A DNA stretch of 64,000 bases, taken from the NCBI GenBank assembly GCA_009746045.1, contig RPFO01000080.1, positions 2,779,461 through 2,843,460 on the forward strand, given 5' to 3'. Made by a program: the position numbers and the translations under genes. The DNA comes from Mesostigma viride (taxonomy: Eukaryota > Streptophyta > Mesostigmatophyceae > Mesostigmatales > Mesostigmataceae). Of the stretch, positions 1 to 10,273 are shown piece by piece. Every line of letters starts with the position of its first letter. Positions within the stretch are counted from its first letter, which is position 1. Under the pieces are notes generated by a model. It made no database searches. It saw nothing but the letters and a program-made list of their open reading frames with translations, and was not told the origin of the DNA.

Positions 1-720
1 ATTTACCACTAGCGCAAGTGGCAATAGTAATGTGTGTCGCAGTACTTTACTCATACTGCAGGTCCACACTGGCCGTGGCCGTCCGTGCGGTGTACTCTAG
101 GCAGGCTCTCCCTCGGCACTAGTGCCCCTACTGTAGCTCCGCACGGGCCGTAATCGACCCTACGGTGTACTCTAGCTAGGCTCCCAGTGCTCTACCCCAA
201 TACTGTTCCAAGGACAAGGGGGGCCTTACCTTGATGAGAATTTCCAAAGGGCAGAAGAACGGGCTGGCGTGCGTGGCCACGGCTGCTCGTATCAGAGCGA
301 TGTATAAGGGATTTGTGAACTCTCGGCCTGCTGCTAAACGCCATGTTTAGACTCATCGGCCTGCTGGCCTGGCGCCAGCACATCGTCTCATAGCTTTACA
401 GTTTGTCAGACGTACCCACCTGCAGATGTGGCCTGTTGCTGCACCTGACTGGTGTGGGTGGGCGTGTGCGTTGTGGCAGAAAGTATTAAAGCTCTGTTCA
501 CGTATCCTGGTATGGTATCGGTTCCCACAACCGTGCATCATTTCTGTTGGAGTTTGGTACATGTGTGTGGTCACTACAGTATAGTACGGTATTGTATTGT
601 GTGTGTGCGTGCATGCGTGGCGGGCGGGGGGCAGGCGGGCGTGTGTGCGTGTATCGGCTGCAAGCAGCAGCTCTTTCCTTGCATCATGCCATGTGTTCTC
701 ATACTACTAGTACAGTAAAT
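1..720. other. no gene recognised
   Basis: No convincing coding sequence, RNA gene or mobile-element end is visible. A short motif recurs near 76-110 and 150-182 (gtgtactctag with gaggctc-like flanks), which suggests old repeat DNA. The short open frames here lack recognisable protein features. Confidence 0.5.
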
Positions 721-734
721 ACACCCCCCCGCAC

Positions 735-1000
735 ACGTTTAAGATTGGGGTCCGGCCGACCCAGGGCTGCGATGTTAAACCTAAAATCAAATCCAGGGCT
801 GACGCTCTTAAAGTTGAGAGCTCTAGGATCTTAAACCTGATGTTGTATACCCGAGTTCATGATCTATATCGCATACCAGTGACCAGCCATTTGTACCTAC
901 TTTAAAATCTTGTGCCCAAAACCAGCTCTGCGATCTTAAACCTGAAATTCCAAAATCCAGGGTCTCAAGATCTTAAACCTTGGCATCTTAAATGTGTGGG
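735..1000. repeat. degenerate repeat with CTTAAACCT core
   Basis: The motif cttaaacct, often followed by gaaatccaaaatccaggg, recurs about five times (for example near 772, 828, 930 and 972). It is followed by a G-rich run at 1000-1022. It reads as a decayed short tandem repeat. Confidence 0.5.
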
Positions 1001-1284
1001 GGGAAGGGGGGGGAGGGGGGGGTTACATGGTGGACCGGTGTGTTTGTGTGTGTGAGCGTTGTGTGTTGGTCGAAAGCTGAAGATCTATTCTCGTAACGCT
1101 ATATGTATCATGTCACCGGTCAGTTCCGATTCTGCTATGTAACCTGTCGGTTCCCATACAGTTCAGCCTCACACATTACCTACGATTCAAACGTGGTGTG
1201 TGCGCGGCGTTCGCAAGCAGAAGCTCAAGCTGAACATCGAGGACCCCCCGCGCCGACGGCACTTTGTCTTCCTGGGTGGGGCGG

Positions 1285-1860
1285 TGCTCGCCGACATCAT
1301 GAAGGTGAGCGATGACGCCATGGATGACATCATGGAGGGCAGCGATGACATCGTCAAGGTCAGCGATATCATCATGACGGTGAGGGATGGTATTGTAGAG
1401 ATGAGACCGAGAAATAGCAAACAGGCGTCCATCCTGAGAGGTGAGGGATGATGTCACGACGGTGCGGATGGGTGAGGCCGAGGCAAGTTGACATCATGAC
1501 GGTGAGGGATGACATCATCAAGGTTGGCGATGACATCACGACGGTGAGGATGGGTGAGGCCGAGGGCTTTATCCCGTCCACATTCTATCTCTTCACATAG
1601 GCAAGTTGACATCATGACGGTGAGGATGGGTGAGGCCGAGGGTTTTATCCCGTCCACATTCTATCTCTTGACGCAGGCAAGTTGACATCATGGAGGTGAG
1701 GGATGACGCCATCAAGGTGGAAGCGCAAGCTGGGTTGTTTTCAGGGGAGGCCAAGCCAAGATCCACAAGGGGAGGCAGCATGGCAGTATACAGGCAGTCA
1801 GCATGGACGGTGAGGAATGGCATCGTAAAGGTGAGGGATGACATGGTGGAGATGACGAAG
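1285..1860. repeat. minisatellite based on GACATCATGACGGTGAGG
   Basis: Variants of gacatcatgacggtgagg recur throughout. A longer unit of about 75-120 bp, containing gtgaggccgagg and cccgtccacattctatctct, is repeated at 1483-1602 and 1602-1677. Open frames across it are a by-product of the repeat. Confidence 0.65.
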
Positions 1861-1874
1861 TGTGGGGAAGATCG

Positions 1875-2030
1875 CTAGGCAGGCTGACATTGCCATGACA
1901 GGCAGGCAGGCTGACATGGCCATGACAGGCAGGCAGGCTGACATCAGCTGGAAGGCAGGCTGACATCGCCATGACAGCCAAGCAGGCTGACATCGGCTGC
2001 TAGGCAGGCTGACATCGCCATGACGAGACC
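1875..2030. repeat. minisatellite with AGGCAGGCTGACATCGCC unit
   Basis: About six imperfect copies of a 26-30 bp unit containing aggcaggctgacat and gccatgacag. It directly follows the previous minisatellite. No gene overlaps it. Confidence 0.65.
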
Positions 2031-2519
2031 TGGGGTTACAAAGGTGAGGCCTGACATCACGAACGAGGGGTTTGCAAGCTGGGCTTTTCCATGAGGGGAT
2101 GCATGTGGACTTGGTGTCTCCATGGGGCAGACCTGTGTGAGGGTGAGGGCTGGTGAGGCAGCTGGGTCGCACGCGGGAGGGGCTTTATGGAGATGGGGGT
2201 CGACAGCAAAGCCGAGGTATACTATACTCCTCAAAGGTGACCCCTTCCTTTTGGAGGCGATGGGTCGGGGCGTGGTGCCAGGCCGGCACTGACTTGATGG
2301 ATTTGGGGGCCTAGGACGAGGCTCCATGTGGCATCCCGTACGCTGGGGCTGATGGGAAGTGAAGCCCATTGCTATGTATAGTAAATATACTGTGGTACCG
2401 GCACTCGGCATTTGGTTTCCATTAGCTGCCTGCCTCGACGATATAAGTATACGGCAGTATGTATAGTTGTCCCACTGACTGAATGGAGACAGGTTCCATG
2501 CAGATGAGGGTGCGAACGT

Positions 2520-2820
2520 ACGGGCAGGCAGGCAGGCACGCTGGGGGTGGAGTTGCGGGGGTGGATTTGTGAGGGTGGAGCTGTGGGGGTGGAGTTGCCC
2601 ACCCGCGATAGCATAAAGGCTTCCTGTCTGTATCCGTTGACAAAACCCCTTTCATCGAACCCCTGACGTCAACAGGCTATATACTACATAGGTACACGTC
2701 GGGTCTTTGTACTGCTACTGACTACACCGTTAGTAGGGTACTTACGCGTTAGTAATGTACTTGCCGTTAAAAACGTACTTTGCCGTCAGTAAGGCACGTA
2801 ACCATTAGTAAGGTATCAGT
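2520..2820. repeat. two short tandem repeats
   Basis: At 2540-2600 the unit gggggtggagttg recurs four times. At 2725-2820 a unit of about 23 bp with gttagtaaggtacttac recurs about five times with drift. Between 2830 and 3276 nothing further can be recognised. Confidence 0.55.
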
Positions 2821-3276
2821 TTGCGCGGCAAAGCCAGTGTACCTTCAGTGTTCCCGTCTGTTCATGTCAAGCCAGGGTTGTAAGTATGGGGTTAACTTAT
2901 ATGCACGTGCCCCCATTGCGGGGTACCTTGCACTGTAATGTTTCATTGGATCGCCATGGACTAACCTGCATGTTATGTTTGGCTGGCACGCTTTCTCCCA
3001 TGCTGCTATGCCACACGCAGGATAATCCGGCCGCATGGGTCACTAAGCAACAATGGGAGGAGCAAGGGATTAAAGCGCTGGATAACGTCGGCCGGGCCTC
3101 GGGATAAGCGCTTAGTTAATGAGTTTTTTTACATGCTTGTGGGATAAGCTCTTGGGGCACACTCGGCGCGTCAACCAGTGTGCTGTCTGTAGGAACTGAA
3201 GACCTGCATGGAGGGAGGATGGCGAAAACAAAGGGGCTGACTGGATGTGGCAGGTGGATGGAAAGGGATAGCATTA

Positions 3277-3312
3277 TTTAAGTAATTAATTGATTAATTT
3301 AATTAATTAATT
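3277..3312. repeat. AATT tetranucleotide repeat
   Basis: An (AATT)n tract ends exactly at the TTAA that precedes the GGGGAC end of the next element. Similar tracts occur at 6436, 8956, 13804, 26660 and 48556. Several of those abut LINE 3' ends or TTAA target sites. Confidence 0.6.
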
Positions 3313-3679
3313 AAGGGGACAGGACATGCCCGAATTTTTTGGCGCCAAAAAATTCGCGCCGGAACCGAAGGTCATAAATTTCACGTGCACGGTGCGCGCA
3401 CCCCTTGCGGAAGTGGCCATGGCGACTGCGTTCAGGCGAAACTACCACACTAGGGCAGGTGAAATGCAAAAATTTTACTCGAATCTAAAAGACGATGAGT
3501 TTATGATCGATGTTAGTTTGTGGTGAAAATCAGCTGGTTTATAATATCGCTGTTGTTTTTTTACGCCATCGGCATGGGGGGTAATCTGAATTTTTTGGTC
3601 GCGCGGAATGAAATAGAATTCATGATAGCGGCTGTAAAATCGCGGTTTTGGGGGTTGCTCTGACCGTGAAGCAGGCGTT
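3313..3679 (+). mobile_element. TTAA-flanked element A, left copy (inverted partner at 5960-6325)
   Basis: The unit starts TTAA|GGGGACAGGACATG and its sequence returns as a reverse complement at 5960-6325. Shared blocks include the end (GGGGAC), the segment around ttgcggaagtggccatgg, the segment around ttggtcgcgcggaatg, and gaccgtgaag at the inner end. It either forms the two ends of a 3-kb element (3313-6325) or two inverted copies of a MITE. No transposase is visible. TTAA flanks with GGGGAC ends match the foldback at 26007-26659, so one TTAA-targeting family (piggyBac- or Kolobok-like by target site only) is inferred. Confidence 0.6.
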
Positions 3680-4112
3680 AAGGGGAGGTGGCACCCCAAA
3701 ACCCAAAAAATCTGACATATGCTAATATCACTTGAAATTCATTTGCACAATGCTGAATTATGATTGGGGGCACTAAATAACATCTCTAGTGAGTTGTCCA
3801 TGCACTTGTTGGGGGTACTACCCCCATATATACGCCAATAATGCGCTATAAATAGCAAAAGACGCTAATTAGGGCTGAGTATGCCCCAGCCAATGCACTT
3901 ATTTGTTGGCTACCAAAAATCAAGGTCATATAGTTCCCTGAGTTTGTAGCTTGCTGAGCTATTTACATCATGGAAATGGCAAAACCTTGAACAGTTATTA
4001 ATTTTCCCGCAAAACAGGTCATTTTTTACCGGACATTGGGAATATACATATCATAAACACTTCCGATAAGGCCACAAAATCAACAAAAATTCCGGCTAAC
4101 AGGGGGACAGCA
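3680..4112 (+). mobile_element. relic of the TTAA/GGGGAC foldback family
   Basis: It begins TTAA|GGGGAGGTGGCACC and continues with ccaaaaaatctgacat-like sequence, parallel to the left arm of the foldback at 26007. Shared internal landmarks are gtgcacttnntggggnta, the agcanaagacgctaa motif and attaattttcccgc. The matching right end is not seen, so it is incomplete or rearranged. Confidence 0.5.
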
Positions 4113-4125
4113 GTGTTCCAAGTCC

Positions 4126-4540
4126 CAGGTCATTCCGACAAGTCTAGCTCAAGTTATTGCGTCAGACGTGTTTTAAAAAAAATGCCCGCTAAAACAGAAA
4201 ATGTCACTATATCAGCCCTTGTAAGCATCCTGCACAAGGCAGGCAGGGCAAAACCAATCCCCCTTGGGCTCCTTAGTCAACGGGGGGTCAGCGCAGCACC
4301 CATGCAGTCCTCCCTTGCACCCGAATGTGCTGCACAGCAGGAAAGGGACACCGTCAATTTCATCCGGGGAAGCACATGCAAGGCAAGGAATATTATCAAC
4401 ATCATTCTCATCATCACTACTACCTTCCCCATCGTCCCCCTGCCCCTCCCTTTGCATCACGTCGTGGCAGCCACCCTTAACACAGGTCATTCCGACAAGT
4501 CTTGCTCAAGTAATAAGGTTATGCGTGCTAAAACCTGAAC
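4126..4540. repeat. imperfect direct repeats flanking a PHD-finger ORF
   Basis: The sequence aggtcattccgacaagtc, followed by tagctcaagt or ttgctcaagt and then a gctaaaac stretch, occurs at 4126-4195 and again at 4484-4540. The two copies run in the same direction and enclose about 290 bp that encode a PHD-like zinc finger on the minus strand. They could be the product of a segmental insertion or a tandem duplication. Confidence 0.6.
4212..4490 (-). CDS. small PHD-finger-like protein or exon
   Basis: A 92-residue open frame holds a complete Cys4-His-Cys3 pattern typical of PHD zinc fingers. It reads C-x2-C (CLAC), then LLCSTFGC, then GLHGCC, and closes with WFCPAC. The spacing between the first and second pairs and the aromatic residue before the last C-x2-C fit the family, which usually binds histone tails. 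The N-terminal part is acidic (GEGSSDDENDVDN). It lies in transposon DNA between imperfect direct repeats and has no clear promoter, so it may be a captured exon or a fragment of a transposon protein rather than a stand-alone gene. The frame is intact, which suggests recent capture or selection. Function beyond metal binding is not inferred. Confidence 0.55.
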   Translation of the reverse strand: MTCVKGGCHDVMQREGQGDDGEGSSDDENDVDNIPCLACASPDEIDGVPFLLCSTFGCKGGLHGCCADPPLTKEPKGDWFCPACLVQDAYKG

Positions 4541-4811
4541 ATAAGCTTAAGGGGGGGTTCTTTGTATATGGCCACTTAGGCATGCTGTTTTCCATCCAAA
4601 AAGCCAGAAAGCATGCCCCACTCGATCACAAAACATAAGCAAACGGCTAGGCACCACATCTTCCCTCACCTGCCCTCGGCATGGCCAACCTTGCCAGCGC
4701 AAGCATAGCAACACGATCGCTAGGCATACATGCCAAGAGAGCATACACTATACTCTACCCAAGGTTACCTTGTAAACTTCATGCTAAGAACTCAGCAAAT
4801 CTATGATCAAA

Positions 4812-5955
4812 AGCACATATAATTAACTCTAGCACACTGATGACGACACATGCTCAAGGTTGGGGGTCACTGTGGCACGCACTGATGGGTTTCCTAGACG
4901 ACCACTCACTACCTGACAAGGCGCTAAGGACCACTCAGAAAGCAAGTAAACACAATCACACTTTACATGCCATCAACATGGATCAAATCCATGCTGAATA
5001 TGTTGTGAAGTACAAAGGGGTGGCCACGCACCTCATACTCCTTCACCGTCCCTCGAGCATGGCCAGACTTATAAGTACGTGAATAGCAATAATGATGATG
5101 GCACTAACATGCATTACCAGCATTTTCTATGTTTCTCCCAGGTTAGATTGTAAGGGTTATGCCAACCAAGCTTACCAACACAGCAACAACTCCTTAACTG
5201 CACTACCCGACATGGGCAACAAACTGGAACTATGGAGGGCAAGGAACCAAGGAGATCATGGCATACAAAGCTTGTATGCAGTCAACCATGTCAACCATGG
5301 TTGGCTCAGCAACATTGCTGTCTTGTCACATCATCATAACAAGGAAAGCTCAAATAAACCAATGATGGCAGCTATCTACATGCAGTCACACAAATGCAAT
5401 ATCTCCAACATGATCGTCGATTTAAAAAATTCCTTCCCTGCACGATAAAATGCAAAGAAACCAGTGGCGGCCGTTCAGCTTCTGACCGCTGTGATGCCGC
5501 TGCGAGGAAAGGGTGCGTCACTATCACACAACAAGAAGCGTCCATACGCACAACATCCTTGCCAGAACACGTGCTATGAAATCCCTTACGCCTTCCCTAG
5601 GATCTATCGGCTGAGACTGAAGCGGATTTGATCAAGACATCAACGAAAACAAGCTAAAGCTGCCAGGTATTCGTCAACACGACGGCAGCAACGGAGAGTT
5701 AACTGGCGGAAACTGACCAAAACGAACGCAAAAAACTTCGAACGATGAGCTCTTCGAAGAAAGAACTGATAGTAGATAACAGTCGCCACAAATCTATACC
5801 TTGCCCTCGTAGATCCCTCGCCCAGGCGCGCAACAACGGCCGTTCTTCCATGGAAGGTTCCGACATGCACTGCGCAGGCCTGAAAAAATACTTACAGAGA
5901 ATGGCCGAAAATGTAGCAAAAAGCACCCGTTCGGTTTAGAATTCGATGCTACCGA
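4812..5955 (+). repeat. left arm of a long inverted repeat
   Basis: This arm reappears as a reverse complement in four blocks on the right. Positions 5375-5955 match 6326-6996, 4990-5375 match about 7617-8008, 4880-4985 match about 8552-8670, and 4812-4875 match about 13423-13495. Identity is high but imperfect. The gaps between the right-hand blocks are younger insertions, and this arm preserves the uninterrupted sequence at each site. No protein-coding gene is recognised within the arm. Confidence 0.75.
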
Positions 5956-5959
5956 TATG

Positions 5960-6325
5960 AATGCATCCTTCACGGTCAAAAAGACCCCCAAAACTGAGAA
6001 TTTACTGCCGCAATCACGAATTCTATTTTATTCCGCGCGACCAAAAAATGCAGATTACCCCCCATGCCGATGGCAGTAAAAGAAAGCAGCGATATTGTAA
6101 ACCAGCCACTTGCCGCCGCAATCCAACATCATTAAATCATCGTCTTCAACATCCAATCATTTTTTTTGCATTTCTCTAGCCCTACATTGCTAGTTTCGCC
6201 TAAACGCAGTCGCCATGGCCACTTCCGCAAGTGGTGCGCGCATGGAGCACCCACTTTTCACGGTACGGCCGGTGCCGCGAATTTTTTCGCGCGGAAAATA
6301 TTCGGCGCGCCACGTCCCCTTAATA
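5960..6325 (-). mobile_element. TTAA-flanked element A, right (inverted) copy
   Basis: Reverse complement of 3313-3679, ending ...GTCCCC|TTAA at 6325-6329. It sits between the two arms of the long inverted repeat and so forms its loop. Confidence 0.6.
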
Positions 6326-6996
6326 TCGGTTGCATCGAATTCTAGACCGATCTGGTGCTTTTCGCCAGATTTTCGGCCATTATCGGGAAGTAACGACATT
6401 CGGCTATTATCGGGACGTGACGCAGTCACGTGTCTATTAACTAATTAATTAATTAATCGGGAAGTAATTGTTCAGACCTGCGCAGTGCGTGTCTGACCTG
6501 TCCATGGAATAACGGCTGTTGTCGCGCGCCTGGGCAAGGGATTTACGAGGGCGAGGTACAGATTTGTCGCGAATGTTATCTAGCTATCAGTGCTTTCTTC
6601 TTTGAGCTCATCGTTCGAGTTTTTTGCGTTCTTTTTGGGTAGTTTCCGCCAGCTAGCTCGCCGTCGCTAGCCGTTGTGTTGTCGAATACCTGGCAGCTTT
6701 AGATTGTTTTCGTTGATGTCGTGATCAGGGCCGCTTCAGTCGCAGCCTATAGCTCTTCGGGAAGGTATAAGGCATTTCATAAAACGTGTTCTGGCAAGGA
6801 TGTTGTGCATATGGACGCTTCTTGTTGTGTGAGAGTGACGCACCCTCTCTTCGCAGGCCGCAGCGGCATCACAGCGCTCATGCACTGAAGAAGGGCCGCC
6901 AATTGTTTCTTTGCATTTTATCGTGTGCACAGGGATGGAAGTGTTTTAGTGATGATGATGTTGGAGATATTGCATTTGTGTGACTGCATGTAGATA

Positions 6997-7616
6997 ACAA
7001 AAAAAATAAATTAAATTAAATTATAACATGCCTCCGTGGGGAGGTCATGTAGCACATATTCCATGATGGATGGGGTGGAGGAAGCCGCGTGATCGAACTA
7101 GCCTAACTCTAAGCTATCTAGAAAATCCTAACTACACTACTCATCAAAACGCCTCCTCCGCTTGGGGGGAGGGGGCTTGCCCACAGGGTCGGGCGACTTG
7201 TGCGCCTTGACAATCTTCTTCCACCGCGTCTTGTCCTGCATGGCAGTCCAAAGACGGAAGAGAGAGTGGATGCGGTGCTCAAACTGGGCTGGGACCACTA
7301 GGTCGTCCAGCAACATCTGGACGTAGGTCGTGACAGGTTTCCCTACCCTTTTGGGAATGCCCTCGGGGCCAGGCCAGGTCCGAGAATGTGTCGCCCTGGC
7401 TGGCCAAGCCGCTGGGGGCCGGCCAGGCCAAGGGCGGTGTCAACCTGGCTGGTGCGAGCAAGGTGTCCTACAAAGGCTATCCTATGCTGCCTAATCTCGT
7501 CCGAAATACGAGGCATGCCATGATACAAAGATTCTGATGACAGACGCTCGGAAAACCCTACGTTAAGGACCTGTCGGAGCATCCTGTAAACCGTGCCTGC
7601 ATGTAGAAACCGTGCC
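6997..7616 (-). mobile_element. 5'-truncated LINE copy
   Basis: On the minus strand this matches the 3' third of the LINE at 22089-23846. It encodes a broken version of the same C-terminal segment (LRQVLNVGFS, then SLYHGMPRISDEIRQ). It ends with the same 3' tail: the CTCC...GGAG hairpin region, then an (AATTT)n tract at 7000-7028. It is flanked by a 12-bp direct repeat, tgcatgtagata, at 6985-6996 and 7617-7628. The frame is disrupted near 7365, so it is a dead copy. Confidence 0.85.
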
Positions 7617-8016
7617 TGCATGTAGATAGCTGGCACTTAATGGTTGTTTGAGCTTTCCTTTGTTATGATGATGTGACAAGACTACAATGTGCTGAGCCAA
7701 CCATGGTTGACATGCATGCATGACTGCATGCAAGCTATATATACCATGTTCCTACTCATGGTTCCTTGCCCTCCATAGTCCCAGTTTGTAATCCATGCCG
7801 GGGAGGACAGTTTAGGAGGTGTCGTTGAGTTGATAAGCTTGGTTGGCATCAACCTTACACTCTAACCTGGGAGAAACATAGGAAATGCTGCTTAGGCATA
7901 TTAGGGCTACCATCGTCAAGGCTATGAGCATATTTACAAGGCTGGCCATGCTGGAGGGATGATGAACACATATGAGGTGCGTGGCCACCCCTTTGTAGAT
8001 TGTAAACATACTCAGC

Positions 8017-8542
8017 GAGAGGTCCCCAGTTCGATTCCGGTCGGATTCATTTGCAGATCGCGTTTTCCGCGTTTTCCACGGACCGGCACTGAACGCAAAT
8101 GGTTTTCACCTTTGCGGCGTGCCAAATCAGAATATACGCTTGGCTGATCTCGATAGTACCGGCTACGCCCCCTTCTAATAAAGAAGGTTCCAGCCGTGTT
8201 CAGCCCGTCTCACGTTGCGAGACAGTCTGAACAAGTCTCGCGTGCAGACACGTGTGTAGTACTCCTACACACACAGATCTCGAATTATTTATCTAGTACC
8301 AAATCCGAAAGGCTTGCATCACTGCCCGGAAAGGAGAACTTTTGCGGATGACTGTAGGTGTAAGTTGGCGATGCCCTAGGATCCGGAGACGTCCGTCCTA
8401 TAGTCAGCGAAAGTTGGTGCGAGAGGTCCCCAGTTCGATTCCGGTCGGATTCATTTGCAGATCGCGTTTCCGCGTTTTCCGCGGACCGGCACTGAACGCA
8501 AATGGTTTTCACCTTTGCGGCGTGCCAAATCAGAAAATCAGA
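8017..8542 (+). mobile_element. SINE-like composite insertion
   Basis: Flanked by a 9-bp direct repeat, atactcagc (8008-8016 and 8543-8551), that is single in the left arm of the inverted repeat (as attcagc with flanks). It holds two direct copies of a block of about 120 bp (8017-8140 and 8419-8542). Each starts gagaggtccccagttcgatt, contains ccggcactgaacgcaaatgg and ends near gccaaatcagaa. A third, truncated copy lies at 16189-16260 with its own target duplication. The block start resembles the T-arm (B box) of a tRNA. A tRNA-derived SINE moved by a LINE fits best. Confidence 0.6.
8379..8453 (+). other. tRNA-like head of the SINE-like element
   Basis: A 75-nt stretch begins GGATCCG and ends CGGATTC-A, which can pair as a seven-base acceptor stem with one G-T pair. 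It carries a B-box-like AGTTCGATTCC near the 3' end. The D-arm and anticodon arm are not convincing, and the T-stem has mismatches. It is therefore not a functional tRNA but may be a decayed tRNA-derived promoter head. Confidence 0.35.
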
Positions 8543-9000
8543 ATACTCAGCATGGTTTTGGTGCATGTTGGATGGCATATGAAGTGGCACTGTGGGGTTA
8601 CTAACTTACTGAGTGGTCCTTAGTGCCTTGTCAGGTGGTCATTTAGGAAACCCATCAACTTGAGTAGTTCTTGTCACAATGCCGGGTTGGCAAATACGTG
8701 TACGGGGTATAATACGCGGACCTAAAATACGCGTACTATACGTGGGGGGTGTAAAATACGCGACAGTTTTTGTGGTCCAATTGTCAGTCACCCAATTAGC
8801 ACGCTCCTTGATGATGGTCATGCAGTTATTGCAACTGAAATTTGGTGTATATGCTTATTTATTAACATCTTCCATTTATGCCCTGCAATCCTATCTGATG
8901 ATTATGATTTGTTAAATGCAGGGGGGAGCAGGCTGCAGCGGGAATTGTAAGGAATCAATTAATTAATTAATTGTAAGGAAAGCCATCCACTATATAATGC

Positions 9001-9441
9001 ATGAGAGGACATAAGACACAACTAAGGACCATGCTCTCAAGGATCCCACAACAAGCTCCATACACATACACACACATTCATCATTGACAAAATGCACAAC
9101 AGCAGAGGATATAAGACACAAGCAAGGACCTTGCTCTCAAGGATCCCACAACAAGCTCCATACACATACACTGATACACACATGTGCACACACATTCATC
9201 ATTGACAAAATGCACAACAGCAGAGGATATAAGACACAAGGACCTTGCTCTCAAGGATCCCACAACAAGCTCCATACACATACACACATGTGCACACACA
9301 TTCATCATGCATTGACAAAATGCACAACAGCAGAGGATATAAGACACAAGGACCTTGCTCTCAAGGATCCCACAACAAGCTCCATACACATACACACATG
9401 TGCACAGACATTCATCATGCATTGACAAAATGCACAACAGC
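9001..9441. repeat. tandem repeat, about 110-120 bp, four copies
   Basis: The unit contains aggatataagacacaagg, ccttgctctcaaggatccc, acaagctccatacacatac and attgacaaaatgcacaacag. Four copies differ mainly in a CA-rich stretch. It lies inside the hAT element, where subterminal tandem repeats are common. Confidence 0.8.
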
Positions 9442-9689
9442 ACCCCCGCTGCCATGGAGATTACTCCACGTTGGTCCATGCAATTATTTAAGCCAGCATG
9501 GCCATGCTTTCTTAACGGCAGCGCATGCAGCCCTTGTTCTCACTATACTATTGCTAGTAACTTGTGAGTTATAACTTAATGCCCCATCCATCACATGGGT
9601 CCATGCAACCATCGGCCATCACCCACTGCCATCCGGCATACTACACCGGCTCAAGATGGTATAAGTATTAAGACAAAAGACTCCTTCAT

Positions 9690-10240
9690 AGATCATGCTA
9701 AGCATGACCCTTTAGTTCTTGTCTTGAAAGAGGCGCTCTCAGCCGCATTGAAGGCAACGCCGTTCTCGATAAAAAATTCGGCAGCCAGCAGCTGGACACC
9801 TTTCTCGTCGACGGGAACGGCCAGCCATTTGGTGATGCTCAGCTGGCCTTTGCTGGGAACCGACGACAAGTCAGCCGGCGCAGCCCCTCCCATCTCCGCC
9901 ATTGCCCTGCATGTTCAAATTGTGATGCTTCTTGGCGTCTGACTTCTGCAACTTGTTGTTAGCAATCCTGAGAAACCGGCTGCTCCGGATATTCGGTGGA
10001 ATTTTGTCGCAGGGTAACATCCCTTCCAGCTGCGATTCCGGCAAAGTGTGCACGGACTCGGAATACGCTGATTGCCCCCGCCCCGCATGAGAGCTTCTTG
10101 TTGCAAAATGAGCAGAACTTATTCGACACAAACTGCGTTTTGTTACTAACAGCATCTGTGACTGCTTCTTTCTTCTCGAGAACGAAATCCCATTCAGGCC
10201 CTTTCTTCTTCATGGCTGCAAATCGAAAATGGCTGCACAC
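9690..10240 (-). pseudogene. hAT transposase N-terminal remnant (BED zinc finger)
   Basis: Read on the minus strand, 9959-10240 encodes KKKGPEWDFV, then FCSFCNKKLSCG and a later FRVRAHFAG. This is the C-x2-C ... H pattern of a BED finger. After a frame change, 9693-9902 gives QLSITKWLAV and AAEFFIENGVAFNAAES, the motif that usually follows the BED domain in hAT transposases. The catalytic RNase H-like part is absent. The presumed promoter side is interrupted by the pogo-like element at 10274. It is a broken, truncated transposase that identifies the surrounding element. Confidence 0.7.
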
Positions 10241-10273
10241 TGTCGCACAGTCGCACTGGCCTCGTTGTCGCTA

